Positions 27,326-36,399 of a stretch of 64,000 nt of DNA are shown piece by piece (within the stretch, counting starts at the first letter, position 1; every line of letters begins with the position of its first letter). Under the pieces are notes generated by a model. The model worked only from the letters and a program-made list of their open reading frames with translations, did no database searches and was not told where the DNA came from. Made by a program: the position numbers and the translations under genes. Source of the DNA: JBBDYG01 sp040901765 (GTDB taxonomy: Bacteria; Planctomycetota; Planctomycetia; Pirellulales; Lacipirellulaceae); the NCBI GenBank assembly GCA_040901765.1, contig JBBDYG010000105.1, positions 1-64,000 on the forward strand, written 5' to 3'.

Positions 27326-27788
27326 GTATGGTTCCCACGTGGCCCGCTGGATCGACGTGTCGCTCGGGACGGACGAAATCAACGGGATGCGAAAAGAATC
27401 TGCCTCGGCTAATACGAACCGCGGATCAAGACAGCGCGGCCGCTCGTTCGTTCTCCCAGGCGGTTGGACATAGCCAGCCGTAGCATCCAGCACTCATGGA
27501 AGACAAATGATTGCCAATGTCGGTGGTTTAACATCAACGCTGGCAACCCGGAGCCGCTGCTAAAGCCTAAGTGCCGTTACCCTTTCGGCAACTTAAGGAC
27601 ACCATTCATCGTATCCGCGCGGCGAGACCTGTCAACGAACCGGAACGGTTGAGCCGACATTTCCAGACGGTGCTGCCCATTCAAGCAGACCTGGCCGGCC
27701 CGATTGCCACGGACGGGCCGAATTTGACGCCTCGATCCGGTCGGACAGTTGGATTCGATTGGACTATTTCGCCGACCTGTGACAAGGC
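27326..27788. other. 463-base intergenic region upstream of the large TPR gene
   Basis: This gap lies between two minus-strand genes and should hold the promoter of the TPR gene. The only structure I see is a weak hairpin with GCCG/CGGC arms (27573-27589). I see no clear promoter, terminator or coding sequence. Confidence 0.4.
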
Positions 27789-29591
27789 TTACTCAATCTG
27801 CAGCAATCCCGCAGACGCCTGCGCCACCACCGCTCCGTCCGCTCCCTCGGCTTCTGCCCGCAACCGAACCGGGCCGGGGCCGATCTCGCCGGCCGAAATC
27901 GTCAGGGTACCGGACTCGCCTTCCATTCGCCCGATCTGGCGATCTTGGACCAAGACCCGAACGGCCTTCGCCCCCGCGGAACTGGCTTGAATCGTTAATT
28001 GTTCGAGGCGGGTCATTTTGCCCGACGGATTCACGCTCAATTCCAGTTGGTGCGGGTGGTTGTCGACTATGAACGGGACAATAACTCGGCCCTGCGACTC
28101 GATTGAGTCGGCGTTGACGGCGACTACCCGCAACTCATGGGATCCCTCGGCTAGTTTTGTCGTATCGAGCGGAATGGTTTGGCCCGCGGGCAGCCGTGCG
28201 ATCAGTCGGCCATCGAGGAAAAGCTCGCAGATACCGACCGGCTTACCGGGGGACGGCGTAACTTTTGGCGTGATATCGAGCTGTCCTTTGACAATCTGAT
28301 CCGCGGCCACGTTCACTTCGACCTTGGGCGGGCTGGCCCAAGGTTGACACAGCGGGTCGCCCACGATCAGAAGCTGGTACGGCCCCGTCACCGACTGATA
28401 GAAAGCCTCCGCAAGCGAGCAGCCGCGGCGGTAGTGAATATGAACCATGGGCAGGGGAAACTTGGCCTGCTGCGCGGTCGGTTCCCACACGGTGCCGCTC
28501 GCGCCCGCCGCGCCGAGTCGCAGGAAGTCGGTCAACGGAGTTTGATGCGCGCCTGCACGAAGGTCACCGCCGTAGCTGGTCAGATGTTCGCAAATAGCCC
28601 CTGGAATGACCTGAATCCCGGCTGTGTTGACATTAAATCCGGCAGCCCCGGTCATGAGTCCCATGATGTCGCGTTGACCCTCCGGCAAAATGCCCTCCTC
28701 GACGGTTGCTCGGGCACCCAGGGACTCAAGCTGCGCAACCGCGGCTGCATAACAATCGTGCCGGGTCTTGGAACGGATGTCCTTATTGCGCATGAAATAG
28801 AAAGTGCCGTGCGGCTGCTTTCCGTCCACCGAAACGGCTCGCCGCAAGTAGTTCACAACCTCGCTCACGCGATTACCGCGACCGGTGGTGACGCCCAGCA
28901 TGGTCGAGAGCAGATAGCGCTGCCCCTGCTTCGGATCCTCCGAGTGTGCCCCGCCCTCCTGCCAAGAATAGCGACCGCGGAATCCTTGCGAGGGAGTATC
29001 GGCAAGCTGCGTGCAACGCACTTGGTTCGCCTCAAGATTGGGCGCATACCAATTCACCTGTGGCATGACGATTGCCCGATTTTTTTCCAACAAGTAGGGC
29101 CACAGAAACGTAGCCCCGTTGATCGAGGCAAACGGCGCGAACGACTTGGGAAACTTCTCTTCGGGGTAGTCCGGCTGCAATTGAATACGCCAGGGAAAGT
29201 CGCTCGAGTAGATAAGATAGTCGATCTGCAGTGTCAACTTGCGATCTTCAATGGCCTTGAGTGCCGGCAAGAGAATCTGGTCGCGGAACTTGACGACGGT
29301 AGTGCCTTCTCGGTTCCCGGACCAATCGATTGACAGGACATTGCAGGCCGGAATGTTCCGCAATTGAATGTAATGATTTGCGATCTCGCGGGAGCTATCA
29401 CTTCGCGAGTTGACCAACAGGAAAACGTTTTCTGCACCGCCGCCGGCGGTGGCGGTTGGGGCAGTCACGTAGGTTGCGATAACCGCCACTGCCACCGGCA
29501 CGACGATCCGCCGACGCCAGTTGCACAGGATGTCGGAAAGAACAAGTACAGGCATCGGCATCATGCGGATTAAATCGCGGGAAATTGGCAT
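27789..29591 (-). CDS. TIGR03790-like secreted protein
   Basis: This 600-residue protein has an N-terminal signal region (VVPVAVAVIATYVTAPTATA) followed by ENVFLLVNSRSDSSREIANHYIQLRNIP, the opening I associate with TIGR03790 proteins. Other family-like segments are DYLIYSSDFPWRIQL, AGFNVNTAGIQVIPGAICEHLTS and YQLLIVGDPLCQPWA, the last resembling gingipain/caspase-like proteins. The C-terminus has Ig-like beta domains (EGSHELRVVAVNADSIESQG). The function is not established; the resemblance to peptidase C25-like folds is an inference. The 128-base gap to the ABC gene is a divergent promoter region. Confidence 0.72.
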   Translation of the reverse strand: MPISRDLIRMMPMPVLVLSDILCNWRRRIVVPVAVAVIATYVTAPTATAGGGAENVFLLVNSRSDSSREIANHYIQLRNIPACNVLSIDWSGNREGTTVVKFRDQILLPALKAIEDRKLTLQIDYLIYSSDFPWRIQLQPDYPEEKFPKSFAPFASINGATFLWPYLLEKNRAIVMPQVNWYAPNLEANQVRCTQLADTPSQGFRGRYSWQEGGAHSEDPKQGQRYLLSTMLGVTTGRGNRVSEVVNYLRRAVSVDGKQPHGTFYFMRNKDIRSKTRHDCYAAAVAQLESLGARATVEEGILPEGQRDIMGLMTGAAGFNVNTAGIQVIPGAICEHLTSYGGDLRAGAHQTPLTDFLRLGAAGASGTVWEPTAQQAKFPLPMVHIHYRRGCSLAEAFYQSVTGPYQLLIVGDPLCQPWASPPKVEVNVAADQIVKGQLDITPKVTPSPGKPVGICELFLDGRLIARLPAGQTIPLDTTKLAEGSHELRVVAVNADSIESQGRVIVPFIVDNHPHQLELSVNPSGKMTRLEQLTIQASSAGAKAVRVLVQDRQIGRMEGESGTLTISAGEIGPGPVRLRAEAEGADGAVVAQASAGLLQIE

Positions 29592-29719
29592 CCTTGCGTT
29601 GTACGGCCTGCTCCCGCCATCGGCAATGGGATCGCAATGGGATCACTGTGGGTGTCGATATCGGACTTTAATGGTTACGATCAAAGAATCGTAGCGGTTA
29701 TTTCCTCTGCCGCCCTCTG

Positions 29720-30469
29720 ATGTCATTCCCCACTTTGCCAACGCTGTCGGAACCGCCGCGCACGTCGCGGGCCGTCTTCGCGGCCCGCAACGTGACCAAG
29801 GTTTACCACATGGGCGAAGTCGATGTCCACGCGCTGCGCGGCGTCGATCTCGACCTGTGGATGGGCGAATTTGTCGTGTTGCTCGGCCCGTCGGGAAGCG
29901 GCAAGAGCACCCTGCTGAATATCCTCGGCGGACTCGATTCCCCCTCCGGCGGCACGGTTTACTACAACGAAGAGGAGCTTACCCGATTCGACGATGCCGC
30001 GCTCACTCAGTATCGCCGCCAACACGTCGGGTTTGTGTTTCAGTTCTACAATCTGATTCCCAGTCTAACGGCGCGGGAAAACGTGGCCCTGATTACCGAC
30101 ATTGCCCGCAGTCCCATGCTGCCGGACGACGCGCTGGCGCTCGTCGACTTGCAGGACCGGCTCGACCATTTCCCCGCCCAGCTCTCGGGTGGCGAGCAGC
30201 AGCGGGTGGCGATCGCCCGTGCGGTCGCCAAGCGGCCCGACGTGCTCTTGTGCGACGAACCGACCGGCGCGCTCGACGTCCACACCGGCGTGCTGGTCCT
30301 CGAAGCGATACAGAAGATTAACACCGAACTCGGCACCACTACGGCGGTCATTACTCATAATGCCGTGATCGCCGACATGGCCGATCGCGTGGTCCACGTC
30401 TCCGACGGAAAAATCGCCGGCATCGACCGCAACACCACCAAACGCCCCGCCCGCGAACTGGCGTGGTGA
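29720..30469 (+). CDS. ABC transporter ATP-binding protein (MacB/LolD type)
   Basis: This 249-residue ATPase has Walker A GPSGSGKST (56-64), a Q-loop, the signature LSGGEQQRVAIARA (155-168), Walker B VLLCDEPTGALD (175-186) and the His switch in ITHN. The text matches the LolD/MacB class that powers FtsX-like permeases. The permease and an HlyD-type adaptor follow on the same strand. Together they probably form an export or lipoprotein-handling system across the envelope. Confidence 0.92.
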   Translation: MSFPTLPTLSEPPRTSRAVFAARNVTKVYHMGEVDVHALRGVDLDLWMGEFVVLLGPSGSGKSTLLNILGGLDSPSGGTVYYNEEELTRFDDAALTQYRRQHVGFVFQFYNLIPSLTARENVALITDIARSPMLPDDALALVDLQDRLDHFPAQLSGGEQQRVAIARAVAKRPDVLLCDEPTGALDVHTGVLVLEAIQKINTELGTTTAVITHNAVIADMADRVVHVSDGKIAGIDRNTTKRPARELAW

Positions 30470-30476
30470 GGAAAGA

Positions 30477-30568
30477 GGCCAGAGGTCGGACGTCGGAGGT
30501 CAGGAAAGTACTAGGTATCTCTTTGATTCTCCGACCTCTGACCTCCGACCTCCAATTTCCGACCTCTC
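30477..30568. repeat. GAGGTCGGA-type inverted repeat before the permease gene
   Basis: Left units AGAGGTCGGA / CGGAGGTCAGG (30480-30506) face complementary CCGACCTCTGACCTCC units (30530-30566). The frame of the permease stays open through it, but the likely start is the ATG at 30571, directly after the repeat. Confidence 0.65.
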
Positions 30569-30570
30569 CC

Positions 30571-32937
30571 ATGCTCAGTTCTCTCGACCGAAAGCTGCTT
30601 CGCGACTTGTCCCACATGAAGGGGCAGTCGCTGGCCATTGCGCTCGTGATCGGGGCCGGCGTGGCAACGCTCGTCAACTCGCAGAGCCTGCTCCATTCGC
30701 TCGAGCTGACGCGAGCGACGTTCTACGACCGATATCGGTTTGCCCACGTGTTCGCGAGCGTGAAGCGCGCCCCAGACACCTTGGAGGCGCGACTGGCCGA
30801 AATCCCCGGCGTTGCTCGCGTCGAGACACGAATTATCGAAGGAGTAAACCTCGATGTGCCAGGCTTGGTCGAACCGGCCGTGGGGCAGATTATCTCCATG
30901 CCCATCCACGGTCAGCCGGCGCTCAATCAGGTTCACTTGCGGCGCGGCCGGCTCCTTGCGCCGGGCCGCGATGACGAGGTGCTCGCCAGCGAGAAATTCA
31001 CGATCGAAAACAAGCTCCAAGTCGGCGACCAGTTCACGGCGATTATCAACGGCCGACGAAAGCCGCTCACGATTGTTGGCGTCGTCCTCTCGCCGGAATA
31101 TGTCTTTCAAATCAAGCCGGGCGACATCGTTCCCGACCCGAAGCACTTTGGCATCTTCTGGATGAGCCACGAGGCCTTGTCGATGGCCTTCGACATGGAA
31201 GGGGCCTTCAACAATGTGGCCCTGAGCCTGATGCGCGGGGCCGATGAAAACAACGTGATTTTTCAGCTCGATCGGCTCCTCGATCCCTACGGCGGGCGCG
31301 GGGCCTACGCCCGCAAGGACCAGCTTTCCCACATGCTTCTGGAAAGCGACATCGAAGGACTCCGCACCACCGGCCTGATTGCGCCCACCATCTTTCTCTG
31401 CGTCGCAGCATTCCTGCTGAACGTGGTCCTCACGCGGCTGTTGAGTTTGCAACGAGAGCAGATCGCCGCGCTGAAGGCGTTTGGGTACACGAATTTTGAC
31501 ATCGGCTGGCATTACCTGAAGTTTGTGCTGCTGATCACGCTCGCCGGCGCCGCCGTCGGCGCCTTGGGCGGTATTCGGCTGTCGCGCGAATTCACCATCA
31601 TGTTCGCGCGGGTCTACCAGTATCCGGAACTAATCTTCGGCTCGCGGGGAAGCATCATCGCGGCCGCAGTGGGGGTTGCGTTGCTCGCGGCCGTGGCGGG
31701 GGCGTTTGGCGCCGTGCTCCGCGCCGTACGCGTACCGCCCGCCGAGGCGATGCGGCCCGAGCCGCCGGCAACCTACCGGCTCACGCTGCTGGAGCGGCTG
31801 GGCATCGGCCGCTACGTGCCGCCCGTGGGTCACATGGTACTGCGAGAGTTGGAGCGGCGACCCATCAAGACGGGCTTTTCGGTCCTGGCCATAGCGCTTT
31901 CCGTGGGAATCTTGGTCGTTGGCAACTTCATCGAAGATGCCGTCGATTGGGTGATGTACACGCAGTTCCACCGCGTCCAGCGGTTCGACATCATGGTTTC
32001 CACCATCGAGCCAATCTCCACCGATCTCGCCTTCGAGCTAGAGCAACTACCGGGGGTGCAGCACGCCGAGCCGATGCGCAGCGTGGCCGTGCGAATGCGG
32101 GCGGGCCATATTTCGCGACGGCTGGGGATCATGGGCCTGCCCGTCGACATGAACCTGATGCAACTGGTGGATCGCACCGGCGCGAAACTACCCGTCCCCG
32201 CGGGCGGCATGGTCATGTCGCGGAAGCTCGCCGAAGTGATGGGTATCAAGGCAGGCGAGTCGATCCGCGTCGAAGTGCTCGAAGGCAAGCGCCCCGTGCT
32301 CGATATTCCCGTTGTGGCACTGCTCGACGATATCTCGGGGCTTAACGCCTACATGAGCTTCGACGAGTTGAACCGCGTGCTTCGCGAAGGCCGACGTGCC
32401 AACGGCGCCTACTTGCGGACCGATCCGCTCCGGCAGGACGAACTGTTCGATGCGCTTAAGCAAATTCCCCAGGTAGCAAGTGTCAACGTCCGTGCGCACG
32501 CCCGACGGAGCTTTGAGGATACGATCGCCAAGAACATGCTGACCATGAAGATGATCAATCTGTTCTTTGCCGTGATCATTGCCTTGGGTGTGGTTTACAA
32601 TGGGGCACGAATTTCGCTTTCCGAACGGAGCCGGGAGCTGGCCACGCTGCGCGTGATTGGTTTCACTCGCCGCGAAATCTCGATGATCCTCCTTGGCGAA
32701 TTAGGCGTCATCACCCTGCTGGCCTTGCCGTTGGGGCTGTTCATCGGATACTGGTTTGCATGGCTGTTGGCCCTGTTTCTCGATCAGGAAGTGTTTCGGT
32801 TCCCGCTGGTGATCGAGCGCTCGACGTATGGTTTAGCAGCGAGCATCGTGCTCGCCGCCTCCATCGCGTGCGGCCTGCTCGTGCGGCGTAAACTCGACCA
32901 CCTCGACCTGGTCGCGGTGCTTAAGTCGCGGGAGTGA
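30571..32937 (+). CDS. FtsX-like ABC permease
   Basis: This protein of 788 residues has an N-terminal membrane helix and two FtsX-like transmembrane blocks. The first lies near residues 270-400 (TIFLCVAAFLLNVVLTRLLSLQREQIAALKAFGYTN), the second near 670-788 (MINLFFAVIIALGVVYNGARISLSERSRELATLRVIGFTRREI). Extracytoplasmic domains lie between them. This duplicated layout is typical of exporters that work with a LolD-like ATPase. It follows the ATPase gene by about 100 bases. Confidence 0.88.
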   Translation: MLSSLDRKLLRDLSHMKGQSLAIALVIGAGVATLVNSQSLLHSLELTRATFYDRYRFAHVFASVKRAPDTLEARLAEIPGVARVETRIIEGVNLDVPGLVEPAVGQIISMPIHGQPALNQVHLRRGRLLAPGRDDEVLASEKFTIENKLQVGDQFTAIINGRRKPLTIVGVVLSPEYVFQIKPGDIVPDPKHFGIFWMSHEALSMAFDMEGAFNNVALSLMRGADENNVIFQLDRLLDPYGGRGAYARKDQLSHMLLESDIEGLRTTGLIAPTIFLCVAAFLLNVVLTRLLSLQREQIAALKAFGYTNFDIGWHYLKFVLLITLAGAAVGALGGIRLSREFTIMFARVYQYPELIFGSRGSIIAAAVGVALLAAVAGAFGAVLRAVRVPPAEAMRPEPPATYRLTLLERLGIGRYVPPVGHMVLRELERRPIKTGFSVLAIALSVGILVVGNFIEDAVDWVMYTQFHRVQRFDIMVSTIEPISTDLAFELEQLPGVQHAEPMRSVAVRMRAGHISRRLGIMGLPVDMNLMQLVDRTGAKLPVPAGGMVMSRKLAEVMGIKAGESIRVEVLEGKRPVLDIPVVALLDDISGLNAYMSFDELNRVLREGRRANGAYLRTDPLRQDELFDALKQIPQVASVNVRAHARRSFEDTIAKNMLTMKMINLFFAVIIALGVVYNGARISLSERSRELATLRVIGFTRREISMILLGELGVITLLALPLGLFIGYWFAWLLALFLDQEVFRFPLVIERSTYGLAASIVLAASIACGLLVRRKLDHLDLVAVLKSRE

Positions 32938-32943
32938 TGGGAG

Positions 32944-33058
32944 GGCTTTCGGCTGTCGGCCTTCGGCTATCGGCCAGAACAAAGACGATGCTGTTATTCG
33001 TATCGCGTTAAACATCAAAAATTCTGGCTGACAGCCGATAGCTGATAGCCGACAGCCC
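32944..33058. repeat. CGGCTATCGGC-type inverted repeat
   Basis: Left units TTCGGCTGTCGG / CTTCGGCTATCGG (32946-32974) face GCTGACAGCCGATAGC / TGATAGCCGACAGCC (33027-33057). The element fills the spacer between the permease and adaptor genes. Confidence 0.65.
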
Positions 33059-33064
33059 GCCCCC

Positions 33065-34330
33065 ATGAAAAACTGGCTTTCCAAATCGTTCTTTCTGCTG
33101 ATCGCCGCGGCAATCGTCACGGGGATCGTGTACGCCTTCTGGCCGCAACCCGAAGTCGTTGACATCGCCGCGGTGGATCGGGGCGACATTCAGGTCACGG
33201 TCGATGAGGATGGCAAAACGCGGATCCGCGAAAAGTACATCGTCTCCGCGCCGCTGTCGGGGCGCTTGCTGCGGATCGACATGGACCCCGGCGATGAAGT
33301 CTTCCGCGACGAGACGCTGTTGGCGACCATCGAGCCACGCGATCCAGAGCTTTTGGATGCCCGGGCGATTGCGCAGGCGGAAGCACGGGTCAAGACGGCG
33401 GAGGCCTCTCGCTTACGGGCCGCGCCGATTTTGGAAGAGGCCCGTATCTCGCAGGCCAACGCGGAGGCGGAACTTGCCCGTTCGCGCCGTGCCCGCGAAG
33501 GAAATGCCGTAACGCAGTCACAACTCGAAGACGATGAGACGGCCTACCGCCGCGCCAGCCAGGTGCTGCGCGCCGCCAAGCACGCCGAGGAGATCGCCGA
33601 ATTCGAGTTGGAACAAGCCGAGGCGGCTTTGCTCCGCTCGCGCCCCCCCATCAAATCGGAACCAGCGGAATCGGAAACGGTCGAAGGGAATGGCCCGGCG
33701 ACTTCCGAGAGTGACGAACCCAACGGCAACGGCTGGACGTTTGCGATCCGCGCGCCGGTCTCCGGCCGCGTGCTGAGGGTATTCCAAGAAAGCGCCGCGG
33801 TGGTGACGCCCGGCACGTCGCTCTTGGAATTGGGCGATCCGAAGGATCTGGAGATTGAGATCGACGTGCTTTCCAGCGACGCCGTGAAGATTGAAACCGG
33901 CGACCTGGTGCGGCTCGAGCACTGGGGCGGTGACACACCGTTGTTCGGCCGCGTGCGGCTCGTCGAGCCGGCGGGCTTCACAAAGATTTCAACCCTCGGC
34001 GTCGAAGAACAACGCGTCAACGCGATTGTCGATCTAGTCGATTCCCCTGAAGCGCGGCCCGCGCTCGGCGACGGCTTTCGCGTCGAGGCGCGCATCATCA
34101 TCGACGAAGCGAAAGACGTGCTCCGCATCCCCGCCAGCGCTCTGTTCCGCGAGCAAGACCAGTGGGCCGCGTTCAAAGTGGTCGATGGCCGCGCCGTTCG
34201 CATCAAGGTCGATGTCGGCCGTAGCGACGGCATCCAATCGGAGATTCTCAAAGGACTCGAAGCCGGCGAGCAGGTCGTAGTCCACCCCAGCGATCGGATT
34301 CTGGATGGCACGCCGGTCCAGCAGCGATAG
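33065..34330 (+). CDS. HlyD-family periplasmic adaptor
   Basis: This 421-residue protein has an N-terminal membrane helix (FFLLIAAAIVTGIVYAF), a biotinyl-lipoyl-like half motif (SAPLSGRLLRIDMDPGDEVFRDE), a coiled-coil hairpin rich in Ala, Glu and Arg (about residues 95-200), the second lipoyl half (IRAPVSGRVLRVFQESAAVV) and a beta-barrel C-terminus. It is the membrane fusion partner for the upstream ABC/FtsX pair. A short Glu/Ser-rich insert sits between coiled coil and second lipoyl half. Confidence 0.9.
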   Translation: MKNWLSKSFFLLIAAAIVTGIVYAFWPQPEVVDIAAVDRGDIQVTVDEDGKTRIREKYIVSAPLSGRLLRIDMDPGDEVFRDETLLATIEPRDPELLDARAIAQAEARVKTAEASRLRAAPILEEARISQANAEAELARSRRAREGNAVTQSQLEDDETAYRRASQVLRAAKHAEEIAEFELEQAEAALLRSRPPIKSEPAESETVEGNGPATSESDEPNGNGWTFAIRAPVSGRVLRVFQESAAVVTPGTSLLELGDPKDLEIEIDVLSSDAVKIETGDLVRLEHWGGDTPLFGRVRLVEPAGFTKISTLGVEEQRVNAIVDLVDSPEARPALGDGFRVEARIIIDEAKDVLRIPASALFREQDQWAAFKVVDGRAVRIKVDVGRSDGIQSEILKGLEAGEQVVVHPSDRILDGTPVQQR

Positions 34331-34391
34331 TTTCTATCTAGCCAAGTTTCCGATGTCGTAACGGCGGCTAGAAGCCACCGCTACAAAGGCG

Positions 34392-35810
34392 CTACCTCTT
34401 CCTCAGCACCGATTGCTGCAAGATCAGCCCCGCGGTTTCCGCTGGCACGGCCGCCGTGCCTGGCAACAGGTCGATCTGATCCACCAGTTCCCGGTCGGTT
34501 TTGCCGAGCCGCTCCACGACCGCTTGCTCGACGGTCACGACCACCGAAAGGCGTGAGCCGGTTTGTTCCGGCGCGAGCAAATAGTACCGCCATTGGACTG
34601 GAACACTCTCGACTTGCCCGAGCACCACGGCCGCCATTGAACGCTCGCCTTGCTGGTTGACCCACTGCTCGCTAGAGGCGATCTCGCGAAAGTTCTTGCC
34701 GAGAGCGAATTGAATGTCTCTGACAAATTCTTCGAGCGTCGTTTGTCGTTCCGCCGATTGTGGTGGCAGCTTCGACATGGTGCATTGGGCGATGAGGCCG
34801 TCGTCGTCGATGCGGCGCAGCGTTTTCTGTTCGCGGCGGTCGCCGGTCACATACCACTGCCGATCGTGCGCTACGGAGAAGCCCAGCTTTTCATCGCGCA
34901 GTTGTAGCAGCCGCATCTCGTCGGTGATCTCCGCCGGCAGATTCCCGACGATTTGATCGGAAAGCTCCGCAGTTTCGGTGATTGGCGTCAATTTGATTCG
35001 AAGCTTGGCGACGGCATCGAGGCCGGGGCTGGTCGGGCCGATGGATCGCGCTTCTTGGATCGCGAGGTTGAGTTGCGAAATCCGCTTAAGCTTGCGGTCG
35101 AACAGATAGATGCCCTGCAAGGACAGCTCCGTTGCGGCGCCGTCCACCGCCCCGTTCACTTGGCCGGTGAAGCGGACGCGTGCGAACCCTGCGTTTACTT
35201 CATCCAGCACGCTTTGCACCTCGCATAGCGCGACACTGTCGAGACCGAGTAACTTTTGCACCGTTGCAGAATCCATCGGCCACGTTTCGCCGTCGCGGAC
35301 GCTCTTCCCAGGCAGCAGCGCGTGCAGGGCGGTCGTGTTTCCGACCAGGTCGATCAGATCCAAATCGTCGCGCTCCATCGGGCCAGTCGGGCAGATGATC
35401 GTAGGGCGTCCCTCGCGGGCGTCCACCAACACGAGCCGCGTATCGTCCGACAGCTTTCGCGTCTCGCCCCCCTCGGCGATTTTGAGCACCGCCTCGGCGG
35501 AGCGATAATGCCGCGCTGACCGGTGCGGGAGTGGCCCATCGCCTCCGGGTAGCAGCCGCTCGTCATATTCCACCGTCCCGTTGACGCTCATCGGCACCGT
35601 CTTTAGCGGCCCTTCCTCGGTTGCCGTTTTTGATTGCGACTGATCGCGAACCTTCAAGTCGCCCCCCACCTCTAGTTCTACAACCACCCGCACCAAGTCA
35701 CCTGACGTGACCTGGGGCGTGAGATCGATCGGGCTATCGGCACCGGCCGAAGCTGCCAAGTTCATCCAGGCTGCCAAAATGACCAGTACTGCACTTCTTG
35801 AATGGCTCAT
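34392..35810 (-). CDS. Secreted protein of unknown function
   Basis: This protein of about 472 residues, starting at the ATG at 35810, has a signal peptide (AVLVILAAWMNLAASAGA). A beta-rich body follows, and near residue 320 a segment GFSVAHDRQWYVTGDR resembles PsbP/DUF1795-like domains. I do not recognise a catalytic motif. It is convergent with the HlyD gene and divergent from the long leader of the sigma factor gene. Confidence 0.65.
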   Translation of the reverse strand: MSHSRSAVLVILAAWMNLAASAGADSPIDLTPQVTSGDLVRVVVELEVGGDLKVRDQSQSKTATEEGPLKTVPMSVNGTVEYDERLLPGGDGPLPHRSARHYRSAEAVLKIAEGGETRKLSDDTRLVLVDAREGRPTIICPTGPMERDDLDLIDLVGNTTALHALLPGKSVRDGETWPMDSATVQKLLGLDSVALCEVQSVLDEVNAGFARVRFTGQVNGAVDGAATELSLQGIYLFDRKLKRISQLNLAIQEARSIGPTSPGLDAVAKLRIKLTPITETAELSDQIVGNLPAEITDEMRLLQLRDEKLGFSVAHDRQWYVTGDRREQKTLRRIDDDGLIAQCTMSKLPPQSAERQTTLEEFVRDIQFALGKNFREIASSEQWVNQQGERSMAAVVLGQVESVPVQWRYYLLAPEQTGSRLSVVVTVEQAVVERLGKTDRELVDQIDLLPGTAAVPAETAGLILQQSVLRKR

Positions 35811-36399
35811 ATTTGTCTCAGAATGAGATGATTCGATCCTGCCAGTCCGGCTGACACTAGACATTCCGCTAAATCGTCCAGGTCGCCTGGAGAAGTCCAC
35901 CGCAAAAATTCGGCTGGGCACGCCGCCGCGCAGCCAAATAAGGTGGATAATCTAGATAGAGTTCGACAGTTTCCGAAACACCGCTGATTGACAGCAAGGA
36001 TGCAAGCAATTTTAGGCCCCCATGCGTGCCACAACCTATTGTGATACAACGGTTTGCAGCATCCACGGCACCGAAACTTAGCCTCCTAACGAATTTTGTG
36101 AAAAGCATCATCCGAGAGGAATTTCTCTCGACCCAAAGTGTCTTCCCTGCGTAAAACTAGTGCCGGGAAGACGCTAATAGCGGACTTGACCGGTGCCGGA
36201 CGCAAGCATAGCAGGCCTTTCGGGCACCTAACTTGCACCCAAGGAGCTTGGCTCCTTTGAGATAGATTTCGACCGGTTAGCCCCGGGAACGGGCTTCCGC
36301 CAAGAGGAACATACACAACTAGGAACGTAGACCGCGGCATTTAGCGAAGAGGGAACCACGCAAGCCACGGAGGAAACGAGCACAGAGAAGAGGTGGGCC
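35811..36399. other. 589-base leader region upstream of the sigma factor gene
   Basis: No gene is visible. It contains small hairpins, including AGGAGC-TTG-GCTCCT (36242-36256) and a CTTCCC/GGGAAG pair near 36142-36172. A fragment of the CCACGGAGG repeat lies at about 36355-36378. GAGGTGGG directly precedes the ATG at 36400 and is a good ribosome site. The length suggests a long leader or several promoters, which I cannot place. Confidence 0.4.

Noticed and set aside
27573..27589. Hairpin upstream of the large TPR gene as a possible riboswitch
   Set aside because: The stem is only four base pairs and the surrounding sequence does not match any riboswitch core I know.
36242..36256. Hairpin in the sigma factor leader as a terminator or attenuator
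   Set aside because: Six base pairs followed by only three T bases; too weak to call.
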